From Salirhabdus euzebyi (GTDB lineage Bacteria; Bacillota; Bacilli; Bacillales; Alkalibacillaceae), in assembly GCF_014207435.1 (NCBI RefSeq), contig NZ_JACHGH010000001.1, forward strand, positions 310,001-374,000: a DNA stretch of 64,000 nucleotides, written 5' to 3'. The notes beneath the pieces were generated by a model. It was not told the origin of the DNA. It saw only the letters and a program-made list of their open reading frames with translations, and did no database searches. Positions 29,113-39,095 of this stretch are shown here, piece after piece; position 1 is the first letter of the stretch; the number at the start of each line of letters is the position of its first letter. The translations under genes were made by a program, and so were the position numbers.

Positions 29113-30843
29113 TTAAAATGCAGGTGGTGATTTAGGCATTTCACGCTTATGTGCCGTTACTTTATGCATCCGATCAATAATTTCCTTGTCTTTAGCTGGA
29201 ATTTCTTCGCCTTTTAAGTATTTATCGATCATATCGTATGTTGTACCCATTTCATTTTCATCCGTTTGACCCTCCCAAAGACCTGCACTAGGAGGTTTTT
29301 CAATAATTTCATTAGGTACGCCCAACTCTTTAGCTAGTTCACGCACCTCACCTTTCGTAAAATGAATTAGCGGAACAAGGTCTACACCACCATCCCCAAA
29401 TTTGGTAAAGTAACCCGTATACCACTCATCTGCATTATCTGTTCCAACAACTAAATAACGATAATTGGTTGCAATTGTATAAAGTGTACTCATTCTCAAC
29501 CTAGCTCTTAAATTCCCATCAGCAAGCTTTTCTTTATCTTCTTGCCAATCCTTCAGTGCTGAAACTTCATTTTTTACAGCATGAAATAATGAATCGTGGC
29601 TTGCTGATAAATCAACCTTTATATTTTGTAGATCGGCACTTTCTACTACCATCCTTGCATATTTTTCATCATCAGGATTACTCTTACAAGGCATAATAAC
29701 ACCTAAAGAGTTATCTGGAAACGCTCTTTTAATTAAGTGGGCAACAACTGCTGAGTCAATTCCACCGCTCACACCAACAACTAAACCATCAAGACCAGCG
29801 TCATTTACTTGTTGCTGCAACCAACTCGTTAATTGTTCGATTTGTTTCTTCATGGATTGCTTCCCCTTTTCTGTATTATGATATTTCATGTTACCATAAT
29901 CTACAGATTTTCCACAAATATTCCGGCGCCTTTTCCACTGTTTTTCAAATTTATCCAAAAAGGTTATTAGTTCTTGTCGGGAAGGGTTTTTCTTTAAAAA
30001 ATGGAGCCACTCCCTAAGAAGGTCACTTGGAAACATCACCCCATAGTGAAAGAATTTATTTTTTTCGTATTCCTTAAAAATATCATATTGAAATAAATCA
30101 TTAAATTCTTCGACGCTTTCATATAAAAACCGTTGAGCCAACTGTATCCATTCGTATTCGTAAGGTGCATTTTGAACGAGATCAAAATCAATTACTGAAG
30201 TTTGTTTACCCTGCTTAATAAAATTATGGGAGGCACAATCACCGTGAATAAAGCAACCTTTCTGATATGCTCTCCACTCAAGTTTTTCCCAGTCAAGCTT
30301 TTCCAACTTTCGAAGCATCTTATCTAAATCAGAAATCATATTTTTATAAATGATTAAACGTCCTAATTGTACAAAAATATCTTTTGTTTGTTTAAAGCGT
30401 TTATACCGATCCTTCAATTTTTGAAGGTATGTTTTTGTTTTTTTTATTTTTACTGGTAGCCCTTCTGTCTGTTGATGAAAATTAATTAATTGGTCAATAG
30501 CCGCTATTCGATCTTCCTGTTTGACATAAGATAACTTATCACCTTCCACAAATGGCATTAAAACCCACTTTTGCTTATGAGAGTCTTCAATCCACTTCCG
30601 TTCATTTGGAAAGGGAACAAATGTAACAAAATTTGAAGAAGTAGGTAATTGGGAAAATAATGACCACAGCTTTCCGATGTTTCCGTAATAACATTTCACA
30701 ACCCACCATTTATGTTGAGCAAAAACTTTGTAGACATTCTTCTTAATTGGGATGATCTGTTCCGTATGAAAATCACCTTTTTGCTTTAGAAAATAGTGGA
30801 GACGATTCAAAAATGAATCGTCTCGCCATCGTCTTTCACTCAC
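29113..30843 (-). CDS. nadE: Fused CotS/YsxE-type kinase and NH3-dependent NAD synthetase
   Basis: One uninterrupted 576-codon frame with two unrelated domains. Residues 1-320 are an aminoglycoside-phosphotransferase-like kinase of the spore-coat CotS/YutH/YsxE group with an intact HGDCASHN (200-207) and metal-binding IDFD (218-221). Residues 331-576 are a complete NadE (deamido-NAD + NH3 to NAD): SGGIDSAV P-loop near 359, NLRARLRMSTLY, GTDNADEWYTGYFTKFGDGG, ending KREMPKSPPAF. Between them is a 20-odd residue linker without a stop. The start GTG 30843 overlaps the safA stop (GTGA), so the kinase is coupled to safA. nadE keeps its own ATG (29853) and ribosome site and may also be made alone. 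Confidence 0.88.
   Translation of the reverse strand: MSERRWRDDSFLNRLHYFLKQKGDFHTEQIIPIKKNVYKVFAQHKWWVVKCYYGNIGKLWSLFSQLPTSSNFVTFVPFPNERKWIEDSHKQKWVLMPFVEGDKLSYVKQEDRIAAIDQLINFHQQTEGLPVKIKKTKTYLQKLKDRYKRFKQTKDIFVQLGRLIIYKNMISDLDKMLRKLEKLDWEKLEWRAYQKGCFIHGDCASHNFIKQGKQTSVIDFDLVQNAPYEYEWIQLAQRFLYESVEEFNDLFQYDIFKEYEKNKFFHYGVMFPSDLLREWLHFLKKNPSRQELITFLDKFEKQWKRRRNICGKSVDYGNMKYHNTEKGKQSMKKQIEQLTSWLQQQVNDAGLDGLVVGVSGGIDSAVVAHLIKRAFPDNSLGVIMPCKSNPDDEKYARMVVESADLQNIKVDLSASHDSLFHAVKNEVSALKDWQEDKEKLADGNLRARLRMSTLYTIATNYRYLVVGTDNADEWYTGYFTKFGDGGVDLVPLIHFTKGEVRELAKELGVPNEIIEKPPSAGLWEGQTDENEMGTTYDMIDKYLKGEEIPAKDKEIIDRMHKVTAHKREMPKSPPAF
29861..29870 (-). promoter_or_regulatory. Internal ribosome site for free NadE
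   Basis: AAAAGGGGAA, 7-10 nt ahead of ATG 29853 (codon 331 of the fused frame), where stand-alone NadE proteins normally begin (MKKQIEQLTSWL). The preceding linker DNA is AT-rich with -10-like TATCAT and CATAAT, but I see no good -35 box. Confidence 0.6.
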
Positions 30844-32000
30844 TCTTCATCCTGATCCCTTGTAGGATATGGGGGTTGCTGATATTGCGGAACATTTTGC
30901 TGATACCCATACTGTTGGGCCATCCCTAATTGCGGGTGAAAACCGTATTGCGGATGATACATTGGGACTCCTGCTTGAGGATAGCCCATGTACCCTTGCT
31001 GCTGCTGATACTGTGGAACCCCTTGCTGTGGGTATCCCGCATAAGCTTGTTGTTGTGGATAGCCTTGAGTACCTGTTTGAGGATATCCAACCCATGGTTG
31101 AACTGGTACTTGGTTAGTTGTTTGAGTTAAAGGTTGTTGATTAGTCATTCCTTGCATATTTGTAGGCCAGTTGTTTTGCCCATCATGGACATTCATGTGA
31201 TCAGGCATTTCTGGAATTTCTAAAGAAGAAGACTCTTCATCCAATTCCATTTCTGGATAATGACCAGTGTGATGAGTATTTACAGCTGGTGTTGGCATTT
31301 GGTGATACCCAGGATAAGCTTGATGCTGCGCACCTGCAACATGACCATGGTGATGAGTAGCAGGATAAACAGGCATATGATAAGTTGGCGTTCCTCCACA
31401 TCCACAAGGATTGTAAGATGGTACTTGGTAATAATGAACTGGAGCATGATAAGGTACATGATATTGAGGCATAGCTGCGTGATGCTGTACCTGATGATGC
31501 ATATGGTGCATCTCATCGGAACTACTGGACTCCTCTTCGTTCACATGTACATGAATATCCTGTTCATACTCCATTTTTGGAATCTTCGGCATGGATGGGA
31601 TATCCATTTTCTTCGTTTGTTGAGGCATTTTTGCCTTACCACTAAATGGTAGCATCGCCTTATCCACATCCAAGCTAAAGTCATTATCATCTTCTTTTAC
31701 TACTGGATACATTTCAGGGGATTTATCTTTATAAGGGTGCTCTGCTTGTGGTGCGGTTTCTTTAGGTTGCTCTTTTTGCACCTCTTTCTTTTTTTCTTTC
31801 TTTGTCCCTTGTTGTACTCCTTGTTGCTGCTCTTTCTTAACAGGCTTTGATTGAGTAGGTACTTTGATTTTCATGCCCGGCATGATGTTTTCTGGATTTG
31901 AGAGGTGTGTATTCATTTCTTTTAACTTGTTGAAATCGACATTGTATTTCTGAGCAATCTTCCACAGCGTCTCTCCTTTTTGCACGATATGAATTTTCAC
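30840..32000 (-). CDS. safA: SafA-like spore coat assembly protein (LysM)
   Basis: Morphogenetic protein that anchors the inner coat at the cortex and binds SpoVID. 386 aa: an N-terminal LysM (residues 1-48, KIHIVQKGETLWKIAQKYNV), a Lys/Gln/Glu-rich spacer, His- and Met-rich stretches (about 160-235), an NPCGCGG cluster, and a Tyr-Pro-Gln repeat tail (GYPQQ, GYMGYPQAG, about 300-375). The start GTG 32000 is 8 nt after AAAGGAG; an ATG at 32006 is too close. Met164 lies where B. subtilis SafA has its internal start, but there is no strong ribosome site. The stop overlaps the next gene's GTG. Confidence 0.93.
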   Translation of the reverse strand: MKIHIVQKGETLWKIAQKYNVDFNKLKEMNTHLSNPENIMPGMKIKVPTQSKPVKKEQQQGVQQGTKKEKKKEVQKEQPKETAPQAEHPYKDKSPEMYPVVKEDDNDFSLDVDKAMLPFSGKAKMPQQTKKMDIPSMPKIPKMEYEQDIHVHVNEEESSSSDEMHHMHHQVQHHAAMPQYHVPYHAPVHYYQVPSYNPCGCGGTPTYHMPVYPATHHHGHVAGAQHQAYPGYHQMPTPAVNTHHTGHYPEMELDEESSSLEIPEMPDHMNVHDGQNNWPTNMQGMTNQQPLTQTTNQVPVQPWVGYPQTGTQGYPQQQAYAGYPQQGVPQYQQQQGYMGYPQAGVPMYHPQYGFHPQLGMAQQYGYQQNVPQYQQPPYPTRDQDEE

Positions 32001-32116
32001 TGACATTGCTCCTTTCTTCATTTGCGATTACATATCAATACCAACATATGCTCAGATTCCAAAATGTTGAGACATTCGTCTAATTTTTCTTTAAAAATCT
32101 TATTTGAACATAAAAA

Positions 32117-32154
32117 AAGATAAGTACCCTCTCTTCATACAGGCACTTATCTTT
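32117..32154 (-). terminator. Terminator after pheA
   Basis: 10-bp core stem (32117-32126 with 32145-32154) with TTTTTTTA following on the minus strand. Confidence 0.83.
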
Positions 32155-32187
32155 CATTAGTAAAAATTCTTTTTAAAATACGGTTCT

Positions 32188-33066
32188 TTACTTATTTTCT
32201 ACAGTATTAATATCTTCACTTAGCAAATAGGTTGGGTAGGACCCAAGTATGTTCATCTGACAGCCTAGTGCTTCTAGTTCTGCCTGAACGCCAGGAAATA
32301 GAACATGGTCATATTCTTGTTCAACATCGATAATAAAAAAGTAATTTCCTAGCCCTGTTTTCATCGGTCTAGATTCAATTCTTGATAAGTTCATCCTTCT
32401 CCATGAGAATGCTGATAACACCTGATGCAAAGCACCTGCATAATCCCGTGGTAACGTTACTAATACTGTTGTTTTATATCCTTGATTTTCAACATTTTTT
32501 ATTTGAATCGGGGTTTCCTCTCGCTGTAAAACAGCAAAACGAGTATGGTTGTTCTCGTAATCATGAATTTCCCTTTTCCATATTTTCAGTCCATACTCTT
32601 TAGCTGCAAGTTCGTTTCCAATTGCAGCTATCGTTCCGCCATCTAGTTCAACCTGTTGAGCAGCTTGGCCGGTCGAGGAAGTATAATGTATTTCAGCACC
32701 GAAAAGATTCTTGTGAATGAATTGATGACATTGAGCGATAGCGTGACTATGTGAATGCACTGATGTAATGTCTTTGAGTTCCCCATCAAAAGAAGGATGA
32801 ACGAGTAGATGCTGTTTAATTGGGACAATTGCTTCCGCCACAATTGGCAAACGAACTTGATGAATCAAATAATCTAACGTTAAATGCACTGATCCTTCAA
32901 TTGCATTTTCTAACGGAACAACTCCTAAGTCAATTTTTCCATCGTTTACGGCATCAATACATGCAGGTATAGTCGCAAAGCCTTCTGCATTCACATTATC
33001 AAATAGACCATCAACCGCCATTTTTGTAAAAGTCCCTTTTGGTCCTAAATATCCAACTGTATACAA
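32188..33066 (-). CDS. pheA: Prephenate dehydratase
   Basis: Prephenate to phenylpyruvate in phenylalanine synthesis, feedback-controlled by Phe. 292 aa. Substrate-binding N-terminus GYLGPKGTFT (5-14), VPLENAIEGSV near 66, the catalytic NNHTRFAVL near 175, then a C-terminal ACT domain with ESRPMKTGLGNYFFIID near 225-241. There is no chorismate mutase part, the usual Bacillus form. The start is TTG 33066 behind GGGGGAAG. It forms an operon with pheB, obg and probably spo0B. In B. subtilis nad genes separate it from safA; here they are missing. Confidence 0.96.
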   Translation of the reverse strand: MYTVGYLGPKGTFTKMAVDGLFDNVNAEGFATIPACIDAVNDGKIDLGVVPLENAIEGSVHLTLDYLIHQVRLPIVAEAIVPIKQHLLVHPSFDGELKDITSVHSHSHAIAQCHQFIHKNLFGAEIHYTSSTGQAAQQVELDGGTIAAIGNELAAKEYGLKIWKREIHDYENNHTRFAVLQREETPIQIKNVENQGYKTTVLVTLPRDYAGALHQVLSAFSWRRMNLSRIESRPMKTGLGNYFFIIDVEQEYDHVLFPGVQAELEALGCQMNILGSYPTYLLSEDINTVENK

Positions 33067-33083
33067 TTTTTCTTCCCCCTGAT

Positions 33084-33533
33084 TTATGCACCTGAACTTA
33101 GTATTTCGACTCTAATTACAAATTCAAGCCGTTTTAATTGTTGTAGCAACTCCTCAATATCTATATTCATTAACGCTGTGTTGATTGAAAGAGTAACGTT
33201 GGCCTTACCTTGTAACGGGATTGTTTGGTGAATAGTTAATACGTTACAACCAGCTGTTGCTACAACGGTTAGTAAATTTGATAAAGTTCCAGTTCGATCT
33301 TCTAAGTGGAAAAATAACGTGATCATTTTTTCTTTAACCATCGCTTGAAATGGAAAGACAGCGTCCCTGTATTTATAAAAAGCACTTCGACTCAAGTCAA
33401 CCTTCTTCACTGCCTCGTTAATAGAAGACACTTTGCCTCTTTCCAAAAGCTCTTTGACTTCTAACGTCTTTTGCATGGATTCAGGTAAAACATCACTACG
33501 AACTAAATAAAACTTTTCATCGATTTCTCCCAC
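33084..33533 (-). CDS. pheB: ACT-domain protein PheB
   Basis: 149-aa protein with a predicted helix-turn-helix-like N-terminal part ([20 protein letters not shown] is at about 33-52) and a C-terminal ACT domain (about 70-145, [20 protein letters not shown]). It is usually listed as UPF0735/PheB, next to pheA, and presumed to be an amino-acid-responsive regulator. No enzymatic motif. The start GTG 33533 follows GAGGGG by 7 nt. It lies 17 bp from pheA and 26 bp from obg. Confidence 0.92.
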   Translation of the reverse strand: MGEIDEKFYLVRSDVLPESMQKTLEVKELLERGKVSSINEAVKKVDLSRSAFYKYRDAVFPFQAMVKEKMITLFFHLEDRTGTLSNLLTVVATAGCNVLTIHQTIPLQGKANVTLSINTALMNIDIEELLQQLKRLEFVIRVEILSSGA

Positions 33534-33559
33534 ACTATTTCCCCTCTTTACAACGTTAA

Positions 33560-34852
<1,293 letters not shown>

Positions 34853-34856
34853 TCAT

Positions 34857-35372
34857 TTATAAAGCAATTGTTATTTTACAGGATTCCTCATTTAGATCTA
34901 CTTCTTTAATAAATGATATTTTCAATAAATGTGCCTTTAAGTCCATGATCTTATAAATAGGTCCTTGAAAAGTATACGTCAAAAATGGCATACCTTCCTC
35001 TTCTCCAATAAGAAGCTCTCCATTATATATTCGGTCTTTCGAAATATGTTTATGTAACAAATCCATCATTTCTTCACTTGTCGTATAAATAGACAAATCA
35101 CTGGAAGTAAGGCTGCTCATACCCATTTCTACCTGATACGTCAATTTAAATTGGTTGTATTTTGTATGAAAAGTTAACACCCATATCATAAAATGAGGAC
35201 AATTTAAGTTGGTTAACAATCTTTCTTGATTAAAATGGTCAATAACATTTTTGACTTTTTCCTTTATTTTATCTAAGTTCCCCATGGAGGCATAACCATG
35301 AATTAATTGAATGTCATTTAGTAAATCATGACGATAATGACTCAATAAATGCATTACTTCCTCTTCTTTCAT
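34857..35372 (-). CDS. spo0B: Sporulation initiation phosphotransferase Spo0B
   Basis: Phosphorelay protein that passes phosphate from Spo0F to Spo0A. 171 aa: a helical hairpin with the phosphorylatable His in HYRHDLLNDIQLIHGY (about residues 12-27) and a C-terminal ATPase-like fold that has lost kinase motifs. The start is ATG 35372, 8 nt after AAGGGAG; the upstream in-frame ATG at 35399 has no ribosome site. It is expressed with obg from an extended -10 promoter at 35441-35449. A 20-bp-period repeat array lies 40 bp further upstream. Confidence 0.92.
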   Translation of the reverse strand: MKEEEVMHLLSHYRHDLLNDIQLIHGYASMGNLDKIKEKVKNVIDHFNQERLLTNLNCPHFMIWVLTFHTKYNQFKLTYQVEMGMSSLTSSDLSIYTTSEEMMDLLHKHISKDRIYNGELLIGEEEGMPFLTYTFQGPIYKIMDLKAHLLKISFIKEVDLNEESCKITIAL

Positions 35373-35440
35373 CTTTCCCGCTCCCTTATGAATACACAAA
35401 ACCTGCGTAACGTCCTTATATTTTATATGTAGTAAGGCAA

Positions 35441-35449
35441 ATTATAGCA
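35441..35449 (-). promoter_or_regulatory. Extended -10 promoter for spo0B-obg
   Basis: TGCTATAAT on the minus strand (35449-35441): perfect -10 with TG extension; the -35 region (TTCTTT) is poor. The leader is about 60 nt. Confidence 0.6.
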
Positions 35450-35490
35450 AACTTTAGGTGGAAAAGAAAATGGAGGTCACATCTGATTAG

Positions 35491-35590
35491 CTTTATCAGC
35501 TAATAATTACATTTATCAGCCAAAATAGGATTATTTCAGCCAAAAATGAAATTTATCAACCAAAATAAAACTTTATCAACCAATCATGCA
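35491..35590. repeat. Five-unit 20-bp-period repeat array
   Basis: Core TTTATCARCCAA followed by about 8 variable bases, five units starting at 35491, 35511, 35531, 35551 and 35571: exactly 20 bp apart. Unit 1 has CTAA for CCAA and unit 3 has TATTTCAGCC. It lies between the rpmA terminator and the spo0B promoter, outside any gene. Confidence 0.9.
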
Positions 35591-35601
35591 AAGTCAATTA
35601 A

Positions 35602-35636
35602 AAAAAGCGCTCACCCGCAAGAGGTGAACGCTTTTT
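35602..35636 (-). terminator. Terminator after rpmA
   Basis: Near-perfect 14-bp stem (35602-35615 with 35623-35636, one C/A mismatch) with an AATTGA... T-rich tail on the minus strand; separates the rplU-prp-rpmA operon from spo0B. Confidence 0.8.
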
Positions 35637-35643
35637 ATCCGTC

Positions 35644-36281
<638 letters not shown>

Positions 36282-36292
36282 ATAAACAATCC

Positions 36293-36601
36293 TTACGCGT
36301 TAATTTTTTCAATCGTCACTTTAGTATAAGGTTGACGATGACCTTGTTTACGCTTGTAGTTCTTCTTTGGCTTATATTTGAAAACCGTAATTTTTTTCGC
36401 ACGGCCTTCTTTCTCGACTTTTGCAGTAACCGTTGCACCATCAACATATGGAGCACCGATTTTCGTGTCGTCGCCACCAACAACAAGAACTTTATCAAAT
36501 GTTACTGTTTCACCAGCTTCAACACCTAATTTTTCGATGAATACTTCTTGTCCTTCTTCTACTCTTAGTTGTTTTCCGCCTGTTTCGATAATTGCGTACA
36601 T
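36293..36601 (-). CDS. rplU: Ribosomal protein bL21
   Basis: 50S protein of 102 aa. [18 protein letters not shown] at the start and [15 protein letters not shown] at the end are typical. The start is ATG 36601, preceded by AGGAGGTGC; in-frame codon 36622 would place this ribosome site inside the reading frame. First gene of rplU-prp-rpmA, behind a structured leader and a strong promoter whose -35 box lies in the end of rng. Confidence 0.97.
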   Translation of the reverse strand: MYAIIETGGKQLRVEEGQEVFIEKLGVEAGETVTFDKVLVVGGDDTKIGAPYVDGATVTAKVEKEGRAKKITVFKYKPKKNYKRKQGHRQPYTKVTIEKINA

Positions 36602-36741
36602 TCCTGCACCTCCTCTTTGCACTCAGACTCGCCATACAGGTAACTCGAAAAGCTAACACTTTGAATCCAAGCGTATGCTATTCTCCGTTTTCAAAACCTG
36701 TTCTGCGCGGTTGTAGCACGTGGTGCTACGACAAATACAAC
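36602..36741 (-). promoter_or_regulatory. L21 (rplU) leader RNA
   Basis: About 140-nt untranslated leader. It shows GTAGCACCACGTGCTAC (a perfect hairpin near 36712-36730) and a second region ending in GGCGAGTCTGAGTGCAAAG before the ribosome site, as in the ribosomal L21 leader family of Firmicutes. It is thought to mediate autogenous control (family knowledge). Confidence 0.65.
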
Positions 36742-36747
36742 ATATGA

Positions 36748-36776
36748 ATATTATCAGAGTTGGATTCGTTTGTCAA
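36748..36776 (-). promoter_or_regulatory. Sigma-A promoter of the rplU operon
   Basis: -35 TTGACA (36776-36771), 17 bp, -10 TAATAT (36753-36748) with upstream TG. It overlaps the 3' end of rng, including its stop codon. Confidence 0.85.
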
Positions 36777-38211
36777 TAGCTCCAGACGTACCATCGTTGC
36801 TGTGTAACCATTTAAGGTCACCAATAAACTTTATCACAAATCCTCTTTGTCCGACAGTCTTTTTTTCCATATAGATAGGTGTTTTCATATTTTCCTTAAG
36901 TGCGGCTATATCGATGGTTTTTACAAATACATCAAATACACGTTCATCAACTTCCACTAAAAATGCTTCATAATCTTTCTTTCGATTTAATAACAGCTCT
37001 CTTTCTAGCTCATAAGCGTAATATAAAGGGGATAATTGATATCCAATAGGTTCGCAAAAAAGAGAGAAACTATCTACACCTTCTCTTTTTCTAGTGAGCT
37101 CCAATATTCCTAAGCTTGTAAAACCGTGTACTTCACAATAAGTTGGATCATCACTACAAAGCTTTTTCATTTCTTTGATGACGTGATTTTTATTTTTTTC
37201 GTCTTTCATATCAATAAAATCAATTAATATAATACCTGCAAGATTTCGAAGTCTTAGTTGTTTAGCTATTTCTTTGGCCGCTTCTACATTAGCATGTAAA
37301 ATAGTCTGTTCCTTATTTAATTTCCCAACATAGCTACTAGTATTAATATCGATAGTAGTAAAAGCTTCCGTTTTTTCAATAATTAACTCAACCCCTGAAG
37401 ATAGTTTAACTACCCTAGAAGTTATTTTCTCGATTAAATGTGAAAAATTAATTGGTAGCTCTTTTGAAAAGCGGTCTGTCCACCTGATTTTGTTAGCTAA
37501 ATGAGGGAATTCGTCTTTCATTCTCTCAGAAACTTTGACTTCATCAAAAATAATTTTATCCATTGAGGAAAGAGCATATTTTCTTAAAAAACGATCTGGT
37601 ACTTCCTGATCTTCGAAAAGACAGCTCGGAATTTTAAGCTGCCTGGAGGACTGCTCTATTTGTTCCCATTTTTGTTGAAGCCTTTTCCATTCCTCCATTA
37701 ATAAGGATTCCTCTACATGAATCGCAGAGGTTCGTATAATTGCACCCTCATTATGTTGTTTCCAAGTATTTACTAGGTTCAGAAGATGGTTTCTTTTGTC
37801 GCCATCCATTTTTTTAGAGGCAGCAATATAGTTACCGTATGGCATAAAAATAAAATAGTGGCCTGGTATTGTCACATTTGCAGTAACTTTTGGACCTTTA
37901 TTATCATAAGCATCCTTAACAACTTGGACTAACATAGCCATTCCTTCATGGATTATCTTTTCAATAGGTTCTTTCGGATTTTTTCGAGACATCGGAATTT
38001 CCTTTTTCGATAAAAATGCTAGTTTTTTATCGCCAATATCCACAAATGCAGATTGCAATCCATGATCAATTCTTCTTATCCTACCTATATACAAGTTGCC
38101 AACCTGTGATTTTTGAGAGGTCCGGTTAACCGCAAACTGTTTTACTTCATTATTTTCCATTAGTAATGCTACTTTTTCACTCGTCATTGTTTGGATAAAA
38201 ATAGATTTCAA
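36754..38211 (-). CDS. rng: Ribonuclease E/G family endoribonuclease
   Basis: 485-aa RNase E/G-type enzyme that cuts single-stranded RNA, including rRNA precursors. An S1 domain (about 35-120) is followed by the catalytic core with AFTTIDINTSSYVGK (about 286-300) and GIILIDFIDM (about 328-337), both metal-binding aspartates present, and LELTRKREG near 370. B. subtilis lacks this family and relies on RNase Y/J; some other Bacillaceae keep rng. The start is TTG 38211 (GGAG about 9 nt upstream). It lies between spoIVFB and rplU, 15 bp from the former. Confidence 0.92.
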   Translation of the reverse strand: MKSIFIQTMTSEKVALLMENNEVKQFAVNRTSQKSQVGNLYIGRIRRIDHGLQSAFVDIGDKKLAFLSKKEIPMSRKNPKEPIEKIIHEGMAMLVQVVKDAYDNKGPKVTANVTIPGHYFIFMPYGNYIAASKKMDGDKRNHLLNLVNTWKQHNEGAIIRTSAIHVEESLLMEEWKRLQQKWEQIEQSSRQLKIPSCLFEDQEVPDRFLRKYALSSMDKIIFDEVKVSERMKDEFPHLANKIRWTDRFSKELPINFSHLIEKITSRVVKLSSGVELIIEKTEAFTTIDINTSSYVGKLNKEQTILHANVEAAKEIAKQLRLRNLAGIILIDFIDMKDEKNKNHVIKEMKKLCSDDPTYCEVHGFTSLGILELTRKREGVDSFSLFCEPIGYQLSPLYYAYELERELLLNRKKDYEAFLVEVDERVFDVFVKTIDIAALKENMKTPIYMEKKTVGQRGFVIKFIGDLKWLHSNDGTSGAIDKRIQL

Positions 38212-38225
38212 TTTAATCGCTCCAT

Positions 38226-39095
38226 TTATGTGTGCACCATTTCTGCTAATTTACCCATCTTTACGTATGGTTTTTTTAAATCAAAAAAGGCATGTAAGCA
38301 TTGACTTTCATCAATGATGACAGATTTGCCTCCGTCCAAAGGGACATTAATATGATAATACGGCCCCTTTTGAAACTTCTGCATGATTGCATACACGGAT
38401 GTAGAGGGTGTAGCATTGATTTTTTTAATTACTGATAAAGGCTGTCCTTTATGTTGATAACGTGCCATCAAATGCCGCAAGAAAAAAAACTGTCTTCTCT
38501 TCCATTCTAGACGATTTTCTAGAAGAAGAAAACAAGCTAACGACAATGTATGAAACGTATTCCATTCCATTGCATACGTAAACGAAAAACAAACAACAAT
38601 AAATACGGTTGAAAGAAGAATTGTATAGGTTATTACATGCTTAAACGGTAATTTGTAGGACAATAATAAAAGCAAAATTTTCCCACCATCTAGTGGGTAT
38701 ATCGGCAATAAATTAAATAAAAATAATTTTATATTATAGCTTAAAGCATATTGAATCAAATATTCTGGTAAAACATCTATTTGAAAAAGTAATAGAAGAA
38801 CACCGTGTATCCATACATGTTGCAATGGCCCTGCTAATACAACAAGAAACTCCTCTTTATAAGGCCGATTAAAATATTCATCCGTTTCCATTACACCACC
38901 AAATGGCCAAAACATTATTTTTCTAATACGCCAGCGAAAAAAAAGAGCCATACCAATATGGCCCATTTCATGTATAAAAATCAAAATAAAAATAATGGTT
39001 ATTTCCACAAAGGAACCGGTTAATACCCCTAAAAACAGAAGTAACCAAAGTAGTGGATGAATATGTAAGGATAATAGTACTCTAAGTTTGTTCAT
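38226..39095 (-). CDS. spoIVFB: Stage IV sporulation protein FB, site-2 protease
   Basis: Intramembrane zinc metalloprotease that releases active sigma-K from pro-sigma-K in the mother cell. 289 aa, about six membrane helices. HEMGHIGMALFF holds the HExxH zinc motif (about residue 43) and NLLPIYPLDGGKIL the third ligand (about 137). A cytosolic C-terminal region follows. The ATG 39095 start (8 nt after GGTGAT) matches the family N-terminus MNK; a TTG one codon earlier is also possible. It overlaps spoIVFA by 14 nt. Confidence 0.95.
   Translation of the reverse strand: MNKLRVLLSLHIHPLLWLLLFLGVLTGSFVEITIIFILIFIHEMGHIGMALFFRWRIRKIMFWPFGGVMETDEYFNRPYKEEFLVVLAGPLQHVWIHGVLLLLFQIDVLPEYLIQYALSYNIKLFLFNLLPIYPLDGGKILLLLLSYKLPFKHVITYTILLSTVFIVVCFSFTYAMEWNTFHTLSLACFLLLENRLEWKRRQFFFLRHLMARYQHKGQPLSVIKKINATPSTSVYAIMQKFQKGPYYHINVPLDGGKSVIIDESQCLHAFFDLKKPYVKMGKLAEMVHT

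Noticed and set aside
31260-31652. 130-codon plus-strand frame within safA
   Set aside because: Antisense shadow of the repetitive His/Met/Gln-rich safA sequence; no ribosome site and no recognisable protein.
35491-35590. CRISPR array
   Set aside because: Repeat core is only 12 bp, the spacers about 8 bp, units diverge, and there are no cas genes in the window.
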